DNA of 64,000 bases from Spirosomataceae bacterium TFI 002 (GCA_900230115.1 LT907983.1:248001-312000), one strand, 5' to 3'. Positions 46,784-54,573 are shown, counted from the stretch's first letter. Notes: generated from the letters alone by a model not told the origin. Numbers and translations are program-made.

Positions 46784-47416
46784 ATGAAAAAAACTGAGAT
46801 TGTAGGGTTTAAAAGAGCGAATCTTGGTCGTCCAGAAGCTCAAAGGCTTCGTGCAGAAGGTAGTGTTCCTTGTGTATTATATGGCGGCAAAGAGCAAATT
46901 GCATTTCATGCACCGGCTTACCTATTCCGCCCACTGATTAACACTCCCGATGCTTTTGAGGTAACACTCAATATCGAAGGTGATATTCACAAAGCAATAT
47001 TGCAAGCAAGACAATTCCACCCAGTAAATGACATTCTTATTCATGCTGATTTCCTTGAAATTACGCCTGAAAAAGTTATTAAAATCTCTATTCCTGTTAG
47101 ACTAAAAGGAACTGCGAAAGGTCAAATGCTTGGAGGAAGAGTTCAGCATAAATTGAGAAAATTAAGTGTAAAAGGACCTGTAAAGGATATTCCTGAGTTT
47201 GTAGAAGTAGATATCACTTCTCTTGGACTTGGAGACTCTGTTAAAGTTTCTGTAATTGAATTACCAGGAATTGAAATTCTAGATGCACTATCTAACCCAG
47301 TCGCTTCTGTAAACGTACCTCGTGCTGCCAAACTTGGTGGAGGAGAAGACGAAGACGAAGACGAAGATGGCGAAGGAACAACATCAGAAGATGGTGGCGA
47401 CGACGCTGCAGAATAA
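46784..47416 (+). CDS. rplY: Ribosomal protein bL25 (Ctc form) with acidic tail
   Basis: This 210-residue long form of bL25 binds 5S rRNA. The N-terminal domain (1-95) holds GRPEAQRLRAEGSVPCVLYGG, and the second TL5/Ctc-type domain spans about 100-185. The last 25 residues are almost purely Glu, Asp, Gly and Ser/Thr, a disordered acidic tail that is common in long Ctc-type proteins. It lies 1 nt after prs, and a terminator follows. The usual downstream neighbour pth is absent. Confidence 0.95.
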   Translation: MKKTEIVGFKRANLGRPEAQRLRAEGSVPCVLYGGKEQIAFHAPAYLFRPLINTPDAFEVTLNIEGDIHKAILQARQFHPVNDILIHADFLEITPEKVIKISIPVRLKGTAKGQMLGGRVQHKLRKLSVKGPVKDIPEFVEVDITSLGLGDSVKVSVIELPGIEILDALSNPVASVNVPRAAKLGGGEDEDEDEDGEGTTSEDGGDDAAE

Positions 47417-47438
47417 ATCTTTTTCGAAAAAATACTTA

Positions 47439-47470
47439 CAAAAGCCTTTCCCTTGGGAGAGGCTTTTTTT
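47439..47470 (+). terminator. Terminator of the prs-rplY operon
   Basis: AAAAGCCTTTCCC pairs with GGGAGAGGCTTTT (one G-U pair) and is followed by a run of T. The stem lies about 22 nt after the rplY stop codon. Confidence 0.85.
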
Positions 47471-47593
47471 TGTGCAGTTTAGGTTGAAATATTACGTTAG
47501 ATAAAAAATATAGCCATAATACTTCTCTTTTTTTGAAGTCCAATATTCTTTAAATAGCTTGAAATGAAAGTTTTAACCAAAATTTAAAGAACC

Positions 47594-48262
47594 ATGAAAT
47601 ATTTTATCAGTGTTTTTACCTTATTAATTACAGTTTCCTCTTTTTCTCAAGACTTCGCCAATAGCAAGAATACGCTACTACAATTTCAATACCTAAGCGA
47701 AAGCTCAACACTTAATCAACTCGACAAATACAGTGCATCTACTTCCAAAGAGAAAGCAATGCAAAAGAGATCGGTTGATAAAATGTCAGTAGCTATTGAA
47801 GATCTATTTTATGAATCCTTTGAGAGAAACCTCGAAGAAAAAAACATTACGCTAGAAGACAAAAACGTTTTAGAAAACTATGGAATAATATATAATAATG
47901 GCTACCCAAATGTTATGGTAGCAAAATCGGCAATAAAAAAGATTACCAAGAAAGGATACGAAGGAGATCTGTTTTTTAATGTGAATATGGATACTAATAT
48001 TGACACAGGACTGATGAGTTCTTCCTCTAAAATTGTAAATAAATTTATTCCATCCGCAACCTTTAAAATAGACATCTGGAATTCGGACCTTGAAAAAGTA
48101 AAAGAACTAAAGTTTAAAGCTTCAGCTCCTGAGAAAATTGAAAACAAAGCTTATTTTGGTAGTAGGTTTGATAAAATGGATGGAGAAATGATCGATCGCT
48201 TAATTGAGCTCCTATCACCATTAATAGCCGAGAGTGTAGATAAAGCTTTTGAAGATCTGTAA
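47594..48262 (+). CDS. Secreted hypothetical protein, 222 residues
   Basis: This protein has a signal peptide at 1-18 (SSFSQ) and no lipobox. The mature protein is mixed alpha/beta with many Lys, Asp and Glu residues and no cysteines. Segments such as YGIIYNNGYPNVMVAKSAIK and FIPSATFKIDIWNSD recall small periplasmic lipocalin- or LPS-assembly-like proteins, but I cannot place it in a family. It stands alone between the rplY terminator and the tRNA-Ser gene. Confidence 0.75.
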   Translation: MKYFISVFTLLITVSSFSQDFANSKNTLLQFQYLSESSTLNQLDKYSASTSKEKAMQKRSVDKMSVAIEDLFYESFERNLEEKNITLEDKNVLENYGIIYNNGYPNVMVAKSAIKKITKKGYEGDLFFNVNMDTNIDTGLMSSSSKIVNKFIPSATFKIDIWNSDLEKVKELKFKASAPEKIENKAYFGSRFDKMDGEMIDRLIELLSPLIAESVDKAFEDL

Positions 48263-48393
48263 TGGGCCTATCGAAAAAGAATGCTTTCTATCTAAATTCG
48301 AAGGAATCAGTTATTCCAATCATAATTTGAGATATTTAATACCATTAAACTATTTCAAATCTCCTTAGAATACACGTACTTTGCAGCCCTCAA

Positions 48394-48480
48394 AGAGAGG
48401 TGTCCGAGTGGTTTAAGGAGCACGCTTGGAAAGCGTGTGTACGGGCGACCGTACCGAGGGTTCGAATCCCTTCCTCTCTA
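48394..48480 (+). tRNA. tRNA-Ser (anticodon GGA)
   Basis: This is an 87-nt class II tRNA. The acceptor AGAGAGG pairs with CCTCTCT, and the anticodon stem CACGC/GCGTG encloses a loop with GGA at 48428-48430. The long variable arm (GTACGGGCGACCGTAC) is typical of tRNA-Ser, and the T-loop is TTCGAAT. The CCA end is not encoded. A near-match -7 box (TACTTTG at 48377-48383) lies just upstream, and a terminator follows. Confidence 0.97.
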
Positions 48481-48500
48481 CTGAATGTCATTTATCTTAG

Positions 48501-48539
48501 AAAGCCGTCTCAATTTTAAAGTTGCGACGGCTTTTTTTA
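48501..48539 (+). terminator. Terminator of tRNA-Ser
   Basis: AAAGCCGTC pairs with GACGGCTTT, with an inner CAA/TTG extension, and is followed by a run of T. It separates tRNA-Ser from tRNA-Arg, which has its own -7 box. Confidence 0.85.
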
Positions 48540-48612
48540 TGCATTCGAGATAAAAAGTTAATTTTTCTAACAAATATATAGCCTCAGTATTTCATGGTTT
48601 AAAAATTCTGGC

Positions 48613-48620
48613 TACTTTTG
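48613..48620 (+). promoter_or_regulatory. -7 box of tRNA-Arg
   Basis: TACTTTTG is an exact TAnnTTTG match, 16 nt before the tRNA. Transcription would start near 48627, about 10 nt before the mature 5' end. Confidence 0.65.
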
Positions 48621-48636
48621 CATTCCCAAAGGGAAT

Positions 48637-48710
48637 GGCCTCGTAGCTCAATTGAATAGAGTACTTGATTACGGCTCAAGAGGTTCCAGGTTTGACTCCT
48701 GGCGAGGTCA
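48637..48710 (+). tRNA. tRNA-Arg (anticodon ACG)
   Basis: This is a 74-nt tRNA with acceptor GGCCTCG / CGAGGTC, one G-U pair, anticodon stem CTTGA/TCAAG and anticodon ACG at 48671-48673 (inosine at position 34 needs TadA). The D-loop reads AATTGAATA and the T-loop TTTGACT, so positions 19 and 56 are A and U where almost all tRNAs have G and C. The CCA end is not encoded. A hairpin terminator follows at once. A truncated copy of its 3' half lies 250 nt downstream. Confidence 0.95.
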
Positions 48711-48716
48711 CGAAAG
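48691..48716 (+). repeat. 26-bp direct repeat, copy A (3' end of tRNA-Arg)
   Basis: This copy begins in the T-loop of the intact tRNA-Arg (TTTGACTCC...) and runs 6 nt past its 3' end (...CGAAAG). It is identical over 26 bases to 48966-48991. The copies are 275 bp apart and in the same orientation. Confidence 0.9.
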
Positions 48717-48740
48717 CTCATCGAAAGATGGGCTTTTTCA
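48713..48740 (+). terminator. Terminator of tRNA-Arg
   Basis: AGCTCATC pairs with GATGGGCT (one G-U pair) around a GAAA tetraloop and is followed by TTTTC. It starts directly after the tRNA. Confidence 0.75.
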
Positions 48741-48764
48741 TTTTCTGCCCTACAATTTTTTAGC

Positions 48765-48788
48765 CACCAGGACACCAAGTCACAAAGA
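48765..48788 (+). repeat. Three-unit 8-bp repeat (CACCAAGT-type)
   Basis: The units are CACCAGGA, CACCAAGT and CACAAAGA. Dispersed CAC-AAG octamer runs of this kind are, as I recall, found between genes in many Bacteroidota genomes. A related word, GACGCCAAGTC, interrupts the damaged tRNA copy downstream. Confidence 0.5.
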
Positions 48789-48918
48789 ATGTCCTTTTTG
48801 TATATTGCCTAGCCCAAAGTGATCAAGTCTAACTAATTCTAAACAATAGAGGTTATTACTGATTATCTAACAGTCAAAATTTTATACATAGAATCCAGAC
48901 TTTTATTTTTTAACGTTA

Positions 48919-48990
48919 AGAGTACATGATTCCAGCTCAAGAGATTGCAGGGGGGACGCCAAGTCTTTGACTCCTGGCGAGGTCACGAAA
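48919..48990 (+). pseudogene. Truncated tRNA-Arg copy
   Basis: Aligned with the intact tRNA-Arg from its D-arm onward, GAGTACATGATTCCAGCTCA corresponds to GAGTACTTGATTACGGCTCA. The anticodon loop is changed (TTACGGC to TTCCAGC), and a 14-nt insertion (GGGGACGCCAAGTC) sits in the T-stem. From there the T-loop, the acceptor 3' strand and the flank are identical over 26 bp. The 5' acceptor strand and most of the D-arm are missing, so it cannot make a tRNA. A T-run after GGTGGGC recalls the parent terminator. Confidence 0.75.
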
Positions 48991-48991
48991 G
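48966..48991 (+). repeat. 26-bp direct repeat, copy B (inside the damaged tRNA copy)
   Basis: This is the exact partner of 48691-48716. Identity stops at the left in the inserted 14-mer and at the right where copy A has a CTCATCGAAAGAT segment that copy B lacks; the following GGGCTTTTTC is again shared. Confidence 0.9.
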
Positions 48992-49254
48992 GTGGGCTTT
49001 TTCTTTTTACCTTAACTCACATCAGCCTTTCGAGAATACTAAATACTCGGAGTTCCAGAAAAACGAACTAAAAGAAATTGAAAAGGCTGACCTGTCGCAA
49101 AACAATTAATGTAAAGCTTTTTCTAGAAGATTGACAACTTTGCTAACTATTGGAAATTAAACTCCAAATGAAAAGAAAATATACTTTGCCATACAACTAA
49201 GTTTCACGGAGACTTTACCCCGTAAAACTTAACATACAAAAGGGACATATTCAA

Positions 49255-50121
49255 TTACGCCTCCAACCACTGCTTGGTGATAGTGGCGAATCCGTTGGCT
49301 AATTCGGACACTTCATATCGTCCTTCTACACTAATTGCACCTTTATATTTTGCTTTTTTCAGAATGCTCATGTATGGCTTAAAATCCTGATTTGTAGTTC
49401 CTGGCATGCGGCGATCTATTAATTCTGCAATTTCAACATGCATAAGAATATCCGTTACTTTTTTGAGATCTGCTGGCGTATCTCCTTCAGTTACCATATG
49501 ATAGAAATCTGCAACAGCCTTTATGTTAGGATGATTCGCTCCACGTACAACTCGCTCTACTTCCGAGATACGGTTAATAAAATTACATTCTTGGTGACGA
49601 AGCTGTTCAACTCCGACTGTAAGGTCATATTTTGCAGCTAAAGGCCCAATACGCTTTAGCAATGCAATGAATTGGTCCATCGCAGTTTCGTAATCATAGC
49701 CCTCTGGAATTTTTCTTGAACCACCGCTTCCGAAGTTGATCATATGAACATTGGCTCTTTGAGCACGTCTGAACACTTCCTCTATATATACCATGAGCTC
49801 GTCATGATTGGCTTCAGGACCAGTAGCATGAAGATGCTTTGGCCTGATAAAACCATTACATATTTTGATTGGCAACGACGCTGATTTACCTTTTGCTACA
49901 CGTGCTAAAAACTCGTCTTCTGGTCCATCAGGGTCTAACCATTCTCCCACACTTGAACCAATGAAGCTTCCTCCTGCGGCCTTAACGGCATCTATATTTT
50001 CAAATTTTGTCTGGCAAGCCAAGGGCGGAACATATTTTTTGGCAGAAAAATCTTTCCAATTAATTGTTAAGACTCCTGCGGTAGAAGCAAATAAAGCTTT
50101 ATTAAAATCTCTTCTTTTCAT
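49255..50121 (-). CDS. Exported sugar phosphate isomerase/epimerase-like TIM barrel
   Basis: This 288-residue xylose-isomerase-like TIM-barrel protein starts at the ATG at 50121 to place a twin-arginine type signal at the N-terminus (MKRRDFNKALFASTAGVL). The family motifs GVEQLRHQECNFINR, VKAVADFYHMV and the metal-binding Glu/Asp/His residues in these strands, ending with ISVEGRYE, are present. Family enzymes act on sugars and cyclic polyols. A Tat signal suggests export as a folded metalloprotein. It lies 56 nt downstream of the asparaginase gene on the same strand, so they may share a transcript. Confidence 0.87.
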   Translation of the reverse strand: MKRRDFNKALFASTAGVLTINWKDFSAKKYVPPLACQTKFENIDAVKAAGGSFIGSSVGEWLDPDGPEDEFLARVAKGKSASLPIKICNGFIRPKHLHATGPEANHDELMVYIEEVFRRAQRANVHMINFGSGGSRKIPEGYDYETAMDQFIALLKRIGPLAAKYDLTVGVEQLRHQECNFINRISEVERVVRGANHPNIKAVADFYHMVTEGDTPADLKKVTDILMHVEIAELIDRRMPGTTNQDFKPYMSILKKAKYKGAISVEGRYEVSELANGFATITKQWLEA

Positions 50122-50177
50122 TTGAGGTAAGTTGAATAAATTGACTCCTAAAATATGAATTATTTTCGACAAAAGAG

Positions 50178-51242
50178 TTAAACCGCTAGCATCTCCCCTC
50201 TTAAATCTATCGACAATTGACTTTGTAGCGTGGCAAAACCTAAGTCTTGAGCCAATAGATACATCATTTTTGCTATTGCAGCTTCTGTCGTAATGTCTTT
50301 TCCGCTGATGACTCCCTTGGCTTTTAAACCCTTACCTGTAGCATAACTTTCTTGGTTTACAGCTCCTCCAGTACATTGAGAAACATTAAAAACTGCAATT
50401 TCATTTTGGAGTAAAATATCTATCATTTTTAAGAATTTAGCATCTGACGGAGCATTTCCTGCACCATAAGTTTCCAGAATGACACCTTTTATTCCTTTTG
50501 CTAAAATAAATTCAACAATACTATCGGTGGTAATCCCCGGGAAAAGTTTTAGAATAAAAACATCAGTACAGAGTGAATCTTGAACTTGTAGCTCTTTAGG
50601 AGTCGATTTTGGAAATAACCTATTATCAAAAATAGATATTGAAACTCCAACCTCTCCCAGGAGTGGATAGTTTTCAGATGCGAAAGCATCAAAAAGCTCG
50701 CTTTCGTATTTTTTCGAACGGTTGGCCCTTAAGAGTTTACCATTAAAATAGATACATACTTCACGAATTTGAGTGCTTTTAGCCCCTAGCTCCAAAGCTG
50801 TAATTAAGTTTTCTCTAGCATCACTTCTTGCAACTCCTATGGGTAATTGAGCTCCCGTAAGAATTACGGGTTTATCTAGATTTGCCAACAAAAAACTCAA
50901 GCTACTACCCGTAAAAGCCATTGTATCTGTGCCGTGTAAAATCACAAAGCCACTATGGTCTTCATAGTTGGCTTCTATTAATTTAGCAAGGTCAATCCAT
51001 ATAGCTGGATTCATATCTGATGAATCTATTGGATTTAGAAACTCAACAATAGTGAAATGAGATTTCACCCTTTTTATTTCGGGTAAGTAATCTAGTATTT
51101 GATCAAAACTAAATGGCACTAATGTGTTTTCTTTAGGGTCAAAAACCATCCCTAGCGTACCTCCAGTATAAATCAGAAGGGTATTAGGACCATGGGCGTC
51201 CACATCAGGGTGTTTAATTTTCCAAATCTTATGCTCTACCAT
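50178..51242 (-). CDS. ansA: Type I L-asparaginase
   Basis: This 354-residue cytoplasmic amidohydrolase has YTGGT (25-29, T29 the likely nucleophile) in the first strand and HGTDTMAFTGSSLSF with the second catalytic Thr-Asp pair about residue 100. AQLPIG and DARENL fit the type I enzyme. It converts asparagine to aspartate and ammonia. Its start overlaps the upstream TPR gene by 7 nt, so translation is coupled. A role in nitrogen scavenging or Asn-tRNA balance is the default. Confidence 0.92.
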   Translation of the reverse strand: MVEHKIWKIKHPDVDAHGPNTLLIYTGGTLGMVFDPKENTLVPFSFDQILDYLPEIKRVKSHFTIVEFLNPIDSSDMNPAIWIDLAKLIEANYEDHSGFVILHGTDTMAFTGSSLSFLLANLDKPVILTGAQLPIGVARSDARENLITALELGAKSTQIREVCIYFNGKLLRANRSKKYESELFDAFASENYPLLGEVGVSISIFDNRLFPKSTPKELQVQDSLCTDVFILKLFPGITTDSIVEFILAKGIKGVILETYGAGNAPSDAKFLKMIDILLQNEIAVFNVSQCTGGAVNQESYATGKGLKAKGVISGKDITTEAAIAKMMYLLAQDLGFATLQSQLSIDLRGEMLAV

Positions 51243-51565
51243 TCCTCTGACTCGTCTTTTGCTATTTGTAATGCTCCTTCTAGTTCTTTTTTTGTCCGCT
51301 CCTCCCCTTTTTCTTTTGCAAGTAATATTCCTTGCGAAAGCACCGATTTAGCCTTCTCATACTTCTCCTGATCAGTTAGTAACACGCCGTATTGATAGTA
51401 TGTAGGCAAATAAGCTGAAAAATGATTTATCAAATAATCGTACTTTGCTACGGCCCTTTCTAAGTCAGTTTTCGTTAGCTCAAGTGCCAAAGCAAAATGG
51501 TTAAAGGGGTCATTTGGCTCTTCGGAGACATAATTTTCCAAAATTTTCAATCGGTCTACTTGCAT
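51236..51565 (-). CDS. Small TPR-repeat protein
   Basis: This 109-residue protein has about three degenerate tetratricopeptide helix pairs (PFNHFALALELTKTDLERAV, LPTYYQYGVLLTDQEKYEKA and the rest). It has no signal peptide and should be a cytoplasmic adaptor. It overlaps the asparaginase gene by 7 nt and is divergent from etfB; the etf promoter -33 element overlaps its first codons on the opposite strand. Partner proteins are unknown. Confidence 0.85.
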   Translation of the reverse strand: MQVDRLKILENYVSEEPNDPFNHFALALELTKTDLERAVAKYDYLINHFSAYLPTYYQYGVLLTDQEKYEKAKSVLSQGILLAKEKGEERTKKELEGALQIAKDESEEW

Positions 51566-51590
51566 TGTGAAGGTATCTTGGATACTTTTG
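51560..51590 (+). promoter_or_regulatory. Promoter of etfBA
   Basis: TTG at 51560-51562 and the exact -7 box TACTTTTG at 51583-51590 are 20 nt apart. The predicted start near 51597 falls inside the 16-bp palindrome 51595-51610, giving a leader of about 67 nt before etfB. Confidence 0.7.
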
Positions 51591-51594
51591 TAAT

Positions 51595-51610
51595 GTTATG
51601 CATGCATAAC
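51595..51610. promoter_or_regulatory. Perfect 16-bp palindrome at the etfBA start site, possible operator
   Basis: GTTATGCATGCATAAC is its own reverse complement over 16 bp. It begins 4 nt after the -7 box, covering the predicted transcription start. A repressor dimer bound here would block the promoter. It has no T-run, so it is not a terminator. Regulator and function are inferred only from position. Confidence 0.5.
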
Positions 51611-51663
51611 AATTTTAGTTAAAATCAAATTTCGATATTTCAACTCTTAGAACCAATCAAAGG

Positions 51664-52398
51664 ATGAAAATACTTGTGTGTATATCAAGTGTCCCCGACA
51701 CAACCTCCAAGATCACTTTTACCGACAATAATACTGCATTTAACAAAACGGGCGTACAATACATCATTGGACCGTACGATGATTATGCACTTGCTAGAGC
51801 GGTAGAGCTAAAAGAGCAATTAGGTGGTACTGTAACAGTTTTAAATGTAGGTACTGCAGAAACTGATACTCAAATTAGAAAAGCACTCGCAATTGGTGCC
51901 GACGACGCAATAAGAGTCGATATGGAACCAACTGATTCTTATGCTGTAGCCGAACAAATTGCAAAGCAAGCAGAAGGACAAGGATATGATTTGATTTTGA
52001 TGGGTAGAGAAACTACGGATTATAACTCTGGAGTTGTTCACGGAATTGTAGGCGAAATGCTTGGGATTCCTTCTTTTTCCCCAGTAATGGAATTAGCTGT
52101 AGACGGTTCAACTGCAAAAATGACACGCGAAATAGAAGGTGGAAAAGAGAAATTAGAGGCCAGCCTACCTTTGGTACTTGGTTGTCAAGAACCTATCGCT
52201 GAATGGAAAATCCCTAACATGCGTGGAATAATGACAGCTAGATCAAAGCCATTAAACGTAGTTGCCCCATCTGGCGAAGCATTTACCTCGGTGAATTCTT
52301 ACACACTTCCCCCTGAAAAAGGAGCAGTTAAGTTGATTCCTGCTGAGGAAGCAGAAAAGCTTATAGAATTACTTAGAACAGAAGCCAAAGTTCTTTAA
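51664..52398 (+). CDS. etfB: Electron transfer flavoprotein beta subunit
   Basis: This 244-residue subunit binds AMP and forms the FAD-carrying EtfAB dimer. ISSVPDTTSKI, the adenine-binding and acidic loop region, and GRETTDYNSGVVHGIVGEML are characteristic. EtfAB carries electrons from acyl-CoA dehydrogenases to the membrane quinone pool via ETF:QO. The gene starts the etfBA operon, with etfA 52 nt downstream. Confidence 0.96.
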   Translation: MKILVCISSVPDTTSKITFTDNNTAFNKTGVQYIIGPYDDYALARAVELKEQLGGTVTVLNVGTAETDTQIRKALAIGADDAIRVDMEPTDSYAVAEQIAKQAEGQGYDLILMGRETTDYNSGVVHGIVGEMLGIPSFSPVMELAVDGSTAKMTREIEGGKEKLEASLPLVLGCQEPIAEWKIPNMRGIMTARSKPLNVVAPSGEAFTSVNSYTLPPEKGAVKLIPAEEAEKLIELLRTEAKVL

Positions 52399-52450
52399 TC
52401 AATCATTTGAATAATCTGCTTGGTAATAACCAAGCCTAAAATATATAGTT

Positions 52451-53416
52451 ATGTCAGTTTTAATTTTTGCCGAACTAGCGGAAGGAAGTTTCAAAAAAAC
52501 ATCTTTAGAAGCAATTTATTACGGATCTCAAGTAGCCAAAATGCAATCTAGTGAAGCGATTGTACTCGCTATTGGAAAAGCGTCTTCTGATGCTCTTGCC
52601 AAAGCTGGTAATTTTGGAGTAAATAAAGTGTTACATGCAGGGTCTGATCAATTGGCAAATGCCAATATTATGGCCTATGCTGAAGCTTTAAAAGCTGCAG
52701 TAAACCAAACCAATGCGAAAGTAATTGTAAGTGCGAAGTCTTCTTTGGCTGACCCAGTTACTGCCCGAGTAGCAGGAGCATTGAAAGCAGGTATAGTTGG
52801 TAATGTTACAGACTTACCAGATCTTTCAAATGGCTTTACTGTGAAAAGAAGCATATTTACAGGTAAAGCATTTGCCGAAACAGCAATTAGCACGGACATC
52901 AAAATCTTGGCAATAAAGAAAAATGCTGTCAACCCAGTAGAAACAACAGAAACTGCCACTGTGGAAAGTTTTGATCCATCAGTAAGTGATGCTGCTTTCG
53001 TTGCCAAAGTAACAGAAACAATGAAAGCTGAAGGAACCGTTCCTTTACCCGAAGCCGACCTTGTTGTATCAGGTGGTAGAGGAATGAAGGGGCCAGAACA
53101 CTGGCAGCCACTATTGGATCTTGCGGAAGCCTTAGGAGCGACAACAGCGTGCTCTAAGCCTGTATCTGACCTTGACTGGAGACCTCACCATGAGCATGTG
53201 GGCCAAACAGGTGTAAAAGTTGCACCAAATTTATATATCGCTTGTGGAATCTCAGGAGCAATTCAGCACTTAGCGGGTGTAAATAGCTCTAAGGTAATCG
53301 TAGTGATCAACACCGATCCAGAAGCACCATTCTTTAAAGCTGCAGATTATGGAATTGTAGGTGATGCATTTGAAGTATTACCTAAATTAACTGCCGCTGT
53401 AAAAGCTTTGAACTAA
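52451..53416 (+). CDS. etfA: Electron transfer flavoprotein alpha subunit
   Basis: This 321-residue subunit holds the FAD site: GGRGMKGPEHWQPLLDLAEALG, then RPHHEHVGQTG and CGISGAIQHLAG in the C-terminal domain. The N-terminal 190 residues form the other lobe. It is the second gene of etfBA, followed by a strong terminator shared with the convergent phospholipase C-like gene. Confidence 0.96.
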   Translation: MSVLIFAELAEGSFKKTSLEAIYYGSQVAKMQSSEAIVLAIGKASSDALAKAGNFGVNKVLHAGSDQLANANIMAYAEALKAAVNQTNAKVIVSAKSSLADPVTARVAGALKAGIVGNVTDLPDLSNGFTVKRSIFTGKAFAETAISTDIKILAIKKNAVNPVETTETATVESFDPSVSDAAFVAKVTETMKAEGTVPLPEADLVVSGGRGMKGPEHWQPLLDLAEALGATTACSKPVSDLDWRPHHEHVGQTGVKVAPNLYIACGISGAIQHLAGVNSSKVIVVINTDPEAPFFKAADYGIVGDAFEVLPKLTAAVKALN

Positions 53417-53437
53417 ATTAAACTGCATAACTTCGAG

Positions 53438-53473
53438 AGCCTTTCTAGCAAAGCTGGAAAGGCTTTTTAGTTT
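53438..53473. terminator. Terminator after etfBA
   Basis: AGCCTTTC pairs with GAAAGGCT, with an inner AGC/GCT extension, followed by TTTTTAGTTTT. It slightly overlaps the 3' end of the convergent gene. The opposite side lacks a strong A-run, so it mainly serves etfBA. Confidence 0.8.
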
Positions 53474-54444
53474 TCATCAGCTTCACGTCTAACATTCAAA
53501 ACTCTTTGAAGCCAAGCTGCCTTTAAATCCTTTTCTTCCGCAAGTTCTTCATTTGACTTCTCGTATCTTCCTAAGTTTTTCAAATCTGGCTGACCAGCAT
53601 CTACCCAGCAAGTGAACCAAAAATCCGCTATAGTTTTTACCGACGACTTCATTCGGCGTTCAACTTGATTGTTAAGCATTTCATGATACCGAGTTGAAAA
53701 TGGTCTTGAGTAATTTCTAATTGTAATTCCACTTCTTTCCTCTACTGTGAACTTCTTATCACTAGGAAAAGCATTTGTTAATTCCATTTCAAATGAGAGC
53801 ACAGAATCCAATGCCGCATGAGACTCAAGAACCACTTCCCAAATACGATTTTGTGGTTTTTCAATATATTCAGCTGGGCCAACCCAAAACTCATACTCCT
53901 TTGAGAAAAGTTCAGGTAAGCGAGACTCCCAAAAACCATGAATACCAACTTGATTGGTGAGCTGACCATTGTAATTCTCTGTGGTATGCAAGGGAACGTG
54001 TGCATCGGCAATGTAATGCCCTAAATCCGCCGACAACCTCAAAATAGCCTTGGCATCTTTTTTTACGAATGCTTGAGTAAGCTGATATTTCATAAAATTG
54101 ACATGCCAAGGAACAATTCCATAGGCATTTAATGTATCCTCGGTATACTTTTCAACTGCTTTTTGCCAAGACAGACTTCGTAGGTCTTTTTGAACACTAT
54201 CTGGATATATATCTAAATCAATATAGTGCCTCGGAGCTTCACCCTCTACCGCATACCTCCTGCGATCTGGATTTACTGCATTTTCTTTGATATAATCTAT
54301 ATTGGATTTATAAAAACCAATCATCTCGGCAGGCAAAGAGAAAATTGCCAATCTATTTATCTCCTGATGAGCATAAAATCCCCAGTTAGAGACAAAGCTG
54401 CCAAAAATCAAACAAAAAATCACTCCTAAAAGAAATCTTTTCAT
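53467..54444 (-). CDS. Zinc-dependent phospholipase C / P1-nuclease-like exported protein
   Basis: This 325-residue exported protein has a signal peptide of about 20 residues (FCLIFGSFVSN) and the likely mature N-terminus WGFYAHQEINRLA. In the zinc PLC / P1 nuclease superfamily the N-terminal Trp, nearby His and later His/Asp residues bind three zinc ions; H26, APRHYIDLD, LGHYIADAHVPLHTTEN and IHGFWE fit this set. It should cleave phospholipids or nucleic acids outside the cytoplasm. The cut before W21 is inference, since the sequence before it (VSN) is not a perfect Ala-X-Ala. Confidence 0.85.
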   Translation of the reverse strand: MKRFLLGVIFCLIFGSFVSNWGFYAHQEINRLAIFSLPAEMIGFYKSNIDYIKENAVNPDRRRYAVEGEAPRHYIDLDIYPDSVQKDLRSLSWQKAVEKYTEDTLNAYGIVPWHVNFMKYQLTQAFVKKDAKAILRLSADLGHYIADAHVPLHTTENYNGQLTNQVGIHGFWESRLPELFSKEYEFWVGPAEYIEKPQNRIWEVVLESHAALDSVLSFEMELTNAFPSDKKFTVEERSGITIRNYSRPFSTRYHEMLNNQVERRMKSSVKTIADFWFTCWVDAGQPDLKNLGRYEKSNEELAEEKDLKAAWLQRVLNVRREADEN

Positions 54445-54573
54445 ATTGTATCAAAAATCGCTAAAGCATTCTAAAAAAGCAATTTAGGGCAAAAAAAAAG
54501 AGCTCAAAATGTGTTAGTTTAAAAAATCATTGAACAATTTTCGTCAAGCCTTACAATTTTTCCATAATCTTCT

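Larger units (their letters stand above)
48711..49254. other. 544-bp non-coding region after tRNA-Arg
   Basis: This gap contains the tRNA-Arg terminator, a three-unit 8-bp repeat at 48765-48788, the damaged second tRNA-Arg copy (about 48919-48990), and then about 240 bp of AT-rich sequence before the isomerase gene. No open frame of note is present in either strand. The gap may be the footprint of an inserted and largely deleted element (inference). Confidence 0.5.
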
